A model generated the notes under the pieces. That model saw nothing but the letters and a program-made list of their open reading frames with translations, was not told where the DNA came from and did not search any database. The position numbers and the translations under genes are program-made. This document shows positions 21,638 through 23,190 of a DNA stretch of 23,190 bases, in pieces (positions within the stretch are counted from its first letter, which is position 1; each line of letters starts with the position of its first letter). Origin of the DNA: Candidatus Pacearchaeota archaeon (GTDB lineage: Archaea > Nanoarchaeota > Nanoarchaeia > Pacearchaeales > GW2011-AR1); NCBI GenBank assembly GCA_002690445.1, contig NZER01000070.1, positions 1-23,190 on the forward strand, in the 5' to 3' direction.

Positions 21638-22950
21638 TGACACAGCAAAATGACATTAGCATCGCACAGTACATTGCAGGGGCAGAGAGGAATCTTCGCT
21701 CAAGCATGATGCCGCCCGGATATTTCGCTAAGCAGACTTATCTGCAAGTTAGCGATGTTTTCACGGCGACATATGGACGCAAGGTCTGGGATGCTCTCAA
21801 CAACCAGACCCGATTCTGGAACATTCTTCGGAAAGTCCAGTGGGGTCCAACAACTGGTTGGCGTATTCGTTCCGACAGAGGATCGAATCGCTCACGACCA
21901 GTAACTGAGACTGGTTCTATACCGACAATTGATGTGTCGGCGTATCAGAACGTAGACTCTGCACCACGAATTATGGCAACTGACTTTGGTGTGAGTCTCA
22001 AGTCTCAAATCATGTCAGGGTTGGAAGGTGGCATGGGTGACAACCTAGCGGTTGAGCAGGAAGCTGCTGCTAGGGACCACATCAAGGAGATTAACTCCGA
22101 GCTACTTCTCCGATCTGAGACAATTGCTTCTACTGCAGGAGCATCTGGTACTGGCGAAATGATAAATTCCGCTGGCACTTTGAGAATTGGTGACACCTTT
22201 GGTGAAACCACTGCAGGTGATACTGCTCTAACATTCGACGGACTTGATGCTCAGAACGACGCCACTTGGACTGGCGGCGGTTCTTTGACAGATGGCGCTA
22301 TCGTTTATGTTAAGAGCCGTGCAGGATTCACTTCCATTGATGACATCGTCAATCAGGATGGTGTTGTTAAGGCGGGTGTTACTGTAACTAACGGCGCAGA
22401 TGTTTATAACCAAGCAACTCGCGTCGCAGGTGCTTACAATGCTGCTGCTACTGTTCTTCATAACAGTGGTACTGGCAGGAACCTGACTCTTTCTCTTCTA
22501 GATCAGGCAATTAGGGAAGTCCGTGTAAACGGTGCTGACCCTGATGTCATCTTGATGGGATACGATCAGTTCGACAGACTTTCTTCACTCCTACAGGCGC
22601 AACAGCGCTACATGGACTGGGGCGAGTTCGTTGTAAAGGTTGGAGACGAGTCCACACTTCCGGGTTCACATGCTGGGTTCCAAGTGTCCACATATAGGGG
22701 CATTCCAGTAATCGTAGATCCAGACGTATCGACTTCGTTTACTGCCGCTGACGCAGAGCTTGGTTCTAACGTTTATGTCTTGGATACAAGGTATCTGGAA
22801 CTCGCTGTTGCTGCTCCTACGCAGTACATCGACAACAGGGACTTCTTCCAAGCCAACGCGTTTGTACTCAGGGGCTTGTTCTACACCATTGGTGAATTAC
22901 GAGCACTTCGTATCGATGCACATGCAAAGATCACGGACCTGAACGCTTAG
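21637..22950 (+). CDS. Major capsid protein, HK97 fold (437 aa)
   Basis: Follows the scaffold, coupled by TAATG. The sequence has features of HK97-type capsid proteins: an N-terminal helical arm, an E-loop-like region (GWRIRSDRGSNRSRPVTETG, 74-93), a spine-helix region rich in Glu/Ala (LAVEQEAAARDHIKEINSE), and a P-domain/A-domain end with DPDVILMGYDQFDRLSS, GFQVSTYRGIPVIVDPDV and QYIDNRDFFQANAFVLRGLFY. The order matches phage capsid proteins that end in a pattern of a Gly-rich turn, a beta-strand and a hydrophobic strand near RALRIDAH. It forms the icosahedral shell. Gly/Ala/Thr-rich middle (about 160-270) may be an inserted surface domain. A terminator follows. Confidence 0.9.
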   Translation: MTQQNDISIAQYIAGAERNLRSSMMPPGYFAKQTYLQVSDVFTATYGRKVWDALNNQTRFWNILRKVQWGPTTGWRIRSDRGSNRSRPVTETGSIPTIDVSAYQNVDSAPRIMATDFGVSLKSQIMSGLEGGMGDNLAVEQEAAARDHIKEINSELLLRSETIASTAGASGTGEMINSAGTLRIGDTFGETTAGDTALTFDGLDAQNDATWTGGGSLTDGAIVYVKSRAGFTSIDDIVNQDGVVKAGVTVTNGADVYNQATRVAGAYNAAATVLHNSGTGRNLTLSLLDQAIREVRVNGADPDVILMGYDQFDRLSSLLQAQQRYMDWGEFVVKVGDESTLPGSHAGFQVSTYRGIPVIVDPDVSTSFTAADAELGSNVYVLDTRYLELAVAAPTQYIDNRDFFQANAFVLRGLFYTIGELRALRIDAHAKITDLNA

Positions 22951-22965
22951 TCGAATCGGTAAAAG

Positions 22966-23020
22966 GGGTTAGGTGGGGCAGTTGATGGACTTCTCGCCCT
23001 GCCTAACCCTCTAGTTTTTT
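22966..23020 (+). terminator. Rho-independent terminator after the capsid gene
   Basis: GGGTTAGGTGGGGC (22966-22979) pairs with GCCCTGCCTAACCC (22996-23009), a 14-bp stem with two G-U pairs and a 16-nt loop, followed by TTTTTT (23015-23020). Starts 15 bases after the stop codon. Confidence 0.88.
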
Positions 23021-23034
23021 CTTGTCGCAAGTAT

Positions 23035-23050
23035 CCGAGGGAAACCTTGG
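23035..23050 (+). other. Small GAAA-capped hairpin between terminator and next gene
   Basis: CCGAGG and CCTTGG (one G-U pair) flank a GAAA loop, a GNRA-type tetraloop. It sits in the transcript leader of the next gene. Its role is unknown, and it may be chance. Confidence 0.35.
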
Positions 23051-23095
23051 AGAGGTTGGTAATGGCGGAAGCGTCAGGAAAGGAGTATTTAGATA

Positions 23096-23190
23096 ATGGC
23101 AACATTTACGACAACAATAATCCATGAGTCTGTTTTTGGTAACAAGAGAGTAGTCACTGCCGACGTAGTCGCAGCAGGAAGTGCTGTAGC
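23096..23190 (+). CDS. Small virion-like protein, N-terminal part only (31 codons)
   Basis: An ATG with AGGAG ten bases upstream opens a frame running off the right edge. The start MATFTTTIIHESVFGNKRVV is like a common short phage protein found near head genes (pattern V-x-x-ESV-x-GN-x-RV-x-x-x-V), thought to be a minor structural or head-decoration protein. Position directly after the capsid gene supports this, but the function is inferred. Confidence 0.65.
   Translation, partial: MATFTTTIIHESVFGNKRVVTADVVAAGSAV

Noticed and set aside
4723..22950. The identical MTQQN start of the MazG fusion and the capsid protein.
   Set aside because: Only five residues, and the sequences diverge at once; most likely chance.
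23062..23127. A 21-codon ORF (ATG at 23062) overlapping the start of the last gene.
   Set aside because: It has GGAGAGG upstream and could be a leader peptide, but it is too short, with no recognisable content, to call.
1..23190. An archaeal virus origin, suggested by the many zinc ribbons and the CDC48-like look of the ATPase.
   Set aside because: The ATPase is Ycf46-like, and TTGACA promoters and Shine-Dalgarno sites point to a bacterial host.

Overview
The window is part of the genome of a tailed double-stranded DNA bacteriophage (Caudoviricetes type). The right end carries a head-morphogenesis block in the usual order: prohead protease, acidic scaffold, HK97-fold major capsid protein, then a start of a small virion-like protein. 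The host looks bacterial rather than archaeal. Genes have Shine-Dalgarno sites (AAGGAG-type), and at least five intergenic spaces hold sigma70-like promoters with a perfect TTGACA box. Several small zinc-ribbon proteins resemble families I associate with uncultured and Chloroflexota-like bacteria, but that host guess is weak. No tRNA, rRNA, CRISPR array, integrase, terminase or portal gene was recognised.

Layout. Two divergent arms meet at about 12.82-13.07 kb. The left arm (1-12816, all minus strand) holds regulatory, metabolic and unknown genes in about five transcription units, each beginning at a TTGACA promoter. From the divergence point leftward these are: (i) a zinc-ribbon gene; (ii) a Ycf46-type AAA+ ATPase; (iii) a five-gene unit (DUF3150-like, SWIM zinc finger, DUF1257-like, possible DUF2997-like, Cas2/ChrB-fold protein); (iv) a unit with an IS110-Tnp-like protein, zinc ribbon, membrane protein, beta-rich protein, SNase nuclease, dual-specificity phosphatase, MazG-like pyrophosphohydrolase fusion, two unknown or zinc-binding proteins and a helix-turn-helix protein; (v) a unit of small unknown proteins, a coiled-coil protein and a large unfinished gene at the window edge. 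The right arm (13074-23190, plus strand) starts with an HTH/zinc/HNH-like protein and two more Cys-rich proteins. A second promoter follows, then small genes (one DUF3008, one DUF5678-like), a 543-aa unknown protein, a 981-aa protein ending in a prohead protease, scaffold, capsid protein and a terminator.

How it may work. The right arm builds the capsid. The left arm modifies nucleotide pools (MazG, SNase), protein phosphorylation (DSP) and regulation (HTH and zinc-ribbon proteins). The most unusual part is 8.66-12.49 kb: a Ycf46-family ATPase beside a DUF1257 (Ycf35-like) protein, a DUF3150-like protein, a SWIM finger protein and a Cas2/ChrB-like fold protein. The two transcription units have near-matching promoters, and three of the proteins end in almost the same short peptide, [IV]R[AG]V[VN]L[DN]. 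I propose this as one AAA+-centred multi-protein system of unknown function.
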